8,453 bases of DNA from QQUK01 sp913009765 (GTDB taxonomy: Bacteria > Zixibacteria > MSB-5A5 > GN15 > FEB-12): positions 1 to 8,453 of the forward strand of contig CALCCW010000217.1 in NCBI GenBank assembly GCA_937900185.1, in the 5' to 3' direction. A program made the position numbers and the translations under genes. The notes under the pieces are model-generated. The model ran no database searches, had not been told where the DNA came from, and saw only the letters and a program-made list of their open reading frames with translations. This document shows positions 6,728 through 8,453 of this stretch, in pieces; position 1 is the first letter of the stretch; each line of letters begins with the position of its first letter.

Positions 6728-8280
6728 TTAAAAACATGAAAGCGGTGCAGGTCCGCTTTGGAAACTATAAGCAACAAGATATACCAAATCAGAAACATTG
6801 ATAGAACCTGAGCCGTTAACGTCACCTTCGTCTTCACATGCCGGTGCAGGTCCGCTTTGGAAACTATAAGCAACAAGATATACCAAATCAGAAACATTGA
6901 TAGAACCGGAAGCATTAACATCGCCTCGCATAGCACAACAACCACCAATATTCATTGTAATAGGTCTATAACCTGCCGGGAAATATTCCCCATAAATTGA
7001 TGTAATTCTGGATGACTTTCCGTTAAAGGAGGTTGTATCAAGAATCATAGTTCCATTGCTGCCGTTATTTCCAACAGTAAAGAAAAGATTTAAAATAGCA
7101 CCTGTGTCTGGCGGCAGGTAATTTGAACCGACAGAAGTATTGGACTGCATAAAAATAGATATCCGTTTATTAAACGGATCAGAAGCATTCACGGTAATAT
7201 TTTCAAAATAATCAGTTCGGGTACCTGCAACCGAGAAAGAGTCATATGTAACGTCAAATGTGTTTCCATAAGAGAAAACATACTGAATATCTTTTACTAA
7301 GGTAGTATTATTAAGATAAATTGGCACAACAACCTGAGAGAAATATGAAGCACTAATAGAATCCCCAAGTAATGAATCTTGTCTGACCCAAATATATCTT
7401 TTTAAATGTTCTTCGCCTGGACCCAACGGGTTATTTTCATCAGTTATTAAAGAGACATCATAGAGACCCGGATCATTATACACATACTGTGGATTTTGAT
7501 CTGTGGAAACATCACCATTTCCAAATGACCAATCCCACCCAACCGGTGAATTTGGTGAAAGATCTGTAAAGTTCACAGTAAGAGGAGCAGCCCCTTCGGT
7601 GACATCAGCAGTAAACTTTGCATTTGCCAAACCAGATAACGCCGCGAAAGCATCAATACGACCGGAACCAAGTTTTTGGGTTGATGCATAGGTCGGATTT
7701 GCAGTGTATAGAGAAAGCGAGTCGGCTGAATTAATAATAATAGAGTCGACTTGACTTTTTGTAAGTGACGGCATTTGTGAGCGAATCAGTAATGCTAAGC
7801 CTGCCACCATTGGGGATGCCATTGAAGTTCCACTAATAGAGGCAGTGATAGGTGTATACTCGTCTGAATACGTTGAAAGGATATTTGAACCCGGTGCTGA
7901 AACATCAATCCAGAAACCGAAGTTAGAGAAACTTGATTTAACATCAGAGTTTGAACCAGTTGATGCCACAGAAAGAACTCCAATAGTAAGATCAATTTCA
8001 TCATTTATATCAACATTATCATTTCCGGCAGCATGACAAAAAGTAACTCCTGCAGCCATAGCATTTGAAGCTGCTGCTGCAGAAACTGATGATCCGCCCC
8101 AACTTGCGTTAATAACATTGGCACCCATATTTACAGCATAATTTATAGCTGTAGCAGCATTCACAGGATTAATATATCCGAGCCCATCATCAGCAGTTGC
8201 TCCAACACGAGTGCAAATAATTTGTACTCCACGAAAAGATCTATGACCACCATACCAACCACCGGCTGCACCGGTAACAT
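6728..8280 (-). CDS. Subtilisin-like (S8) protease with PKD, cohesin-like and two dockerin-like modules (5'-truncated)
   Basis: About 516 genuine residues; the N terminus is lost at the contig end, and upstream residues come from adapter. The protease part (8278-7631) has the oxyanion Asn in HAAGND (codon 8021-8023) and the nucleophile Ser in SGTSMASP (codon 7823-7825). The catalytic Asp and His are not in the window, presumably because of the truncation. A PKD domain follows (about 7624-7382; APLTVNFTD, WDWSFGNGD, YNDPGLYDVSL). Next is a beta-sandwich stretch (about 7369-6941; VVVPIYLNN, VKDIQYVFSYG) resembling cohesin-like carrier domains. Two dockerin-like Ca-binding repeats end the protein (6928-6836 and 6829-6731). 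Each has D-x-N-x-S-G-x-I-x-x-x-D, with Ser replacing the Asp usual at loop position 5. Cysteines flank them (CC, AC, SC). The protein is probably secreted and degrades protein outside the cell. It lacks the NPFNP sorting domain seen in its neighbour. Confidence 0.9.
6743..6907 (-). repeat. Perfect 66-nt direct repeat in the dockerin-like modules
   Basis: Positions 6743-6808 and 6842-6907 are identical over 66 nt, including third codon positions, with a period of 99 nt (33 codons). They encode the SGSINVSDLVYLV / AYSFQSGPAP part of each dockerin-like module. The 33 nt between the copies, and the matching bases beyond 6907, have diverged. Confidence 0.97.
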
Positions 8281-8338
8281 AGATCGGAAGAGCGTCGTGT
8301 AGGGAAAGAGTGTAGATCTCGGTGGTCGCCGTATCATT
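8281..8338 (-). other. Illumina P5 / TruSeq universal adapter, right contig end
   Basis: This is the exact reverse complement of the 58 bases at 32-89, starting AGATCGGAAGAGCGTCGTG and ending CCGTATCATT. Genomic sequence ends at 8280. In the frame of the subtilase it encodes the same NDTATTEIYTLSLHDALPI peptide, making a false N-terminal extension. In another frame it gives the second familiar contaminant peptide, IRRPPRSTLFPYTTLFRS. Confidence 0.99.
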
Positions 8339-8453
8339 AAAAAAAAAATATACAAACAAAATAAAAAAAAAAAAAACAATCAACATACGGCGCATGATGT
8401 TATCTACACTCTTCCTCTACCTCATCTCTTCTACCTGTTCTCTTTTCTCTACT
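8339..8453. other. Post-adapter poly-A and error-rich tail (artefact)
   Basis: A-rich runs follow the adapter directly (8339-8380), then a C/T-rich end. The part from 8385 (ATACGGCG, then TCTACACTCTTCC at 8402-8414) resembles an error-filled forward copy of the same P5 adapter. This is read-through and low-quality sequence, not genome. The ATG at 8393-8395 that opens the apparent long minus-strand frame lies here and is not a real start. Confidence 0.9.

Noticed and set aside
6670..6948. 92-residue minus-strand frame with an internal repeated segment
   Set aside because: It is the out-of-frame shadow of the dockerin-like repeats of the subtilase; the repeat is explained by the 66-nt duplication.
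32..8338. Identical inverted 58-bp sequences as terminal inverted repeats of a transposon or linear plasmid
   Set aside because: The sequence is exactly the Illumina P5 adapter, and no transposase or replication gene is present.
8281..8395. Hydrophobic Phe-rich N terminus of the subtilase as a signal peptide
   Set aside because: It is translated from poly-A/T tail and P5 adapter sequence, not from the genome.

Overview
The window looks like one complete assembled contig of about 8.2 kb (90-8280) from an uncultured, AT-rich bacterium, capped at both ends by Illumina P5 adapter in opposite orientations. Only 90-8280 should be treated as genomic. Lineage clues are a C-terminal NPFNP-type secretion/sorting domain, a subtilase with PKD, cohesin-like and dockerin-like modules, and a bactofilin-like membrane protein. 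This mix is typical of uncultured relatives of the Bacteroidota/FCB group (Zixibacteria-, Marinimicrobia- or Cloacimonadota-like genomes). The phylum is an inference; there is no marker gene here.

Layout. 90-1186 (+) is the 3' part of a bactofilin-like, polymer-forming protein fused to a polytopic membrane domain. Its stop codon lies 2 nt from the stop codon of a convergent gene. 1189-5109 (-) is a two-gene unit read from a good promoter (5163-5191). It encodes first a cytoplasmic GH35-like glycosidase with a GH42-like second domain, then, 9 nt later, an exported gamma-glutamyltransferase (ggt). 5308-6261 (-) is a secreted protein with a signal peptide, an unrecognised beta-rich middle and a T9SS-type sorting domain; it ends at a strong terminator (5251-5282). 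6262-6675 is an AT-rich gap with only promoter and leader signals. 6728-8280 (-) is the C-terminal part of a secreted subtilisin-like protease with PKD, cohesin-like and two dockerin-like modules, also followed by a strong terminator (6676-6709). Its catalytic Asp and His, start and promoter lie beyond the contig end.

How the genes fit together. Three products are probably exported (ggt, the sorting-domain protein, the subtilase). With the glycosidase they fit a particle- or polymer-degrading heterotroph that recovers amino acids and sugars, but only ggt and the glycosidase are linked by operon structure. I found no defence system, CRISPR array, mobile element, RNA gene or convincing new system. 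The best leads are the GH35/GH42 mosaic enzyme, the cohesin-like plus dockerin protease with a perfect 66-nt internal duplication, and the bactofilin-membrane fusion. The adapter ends create false chimeric N-termini that should not be annotated as protein.
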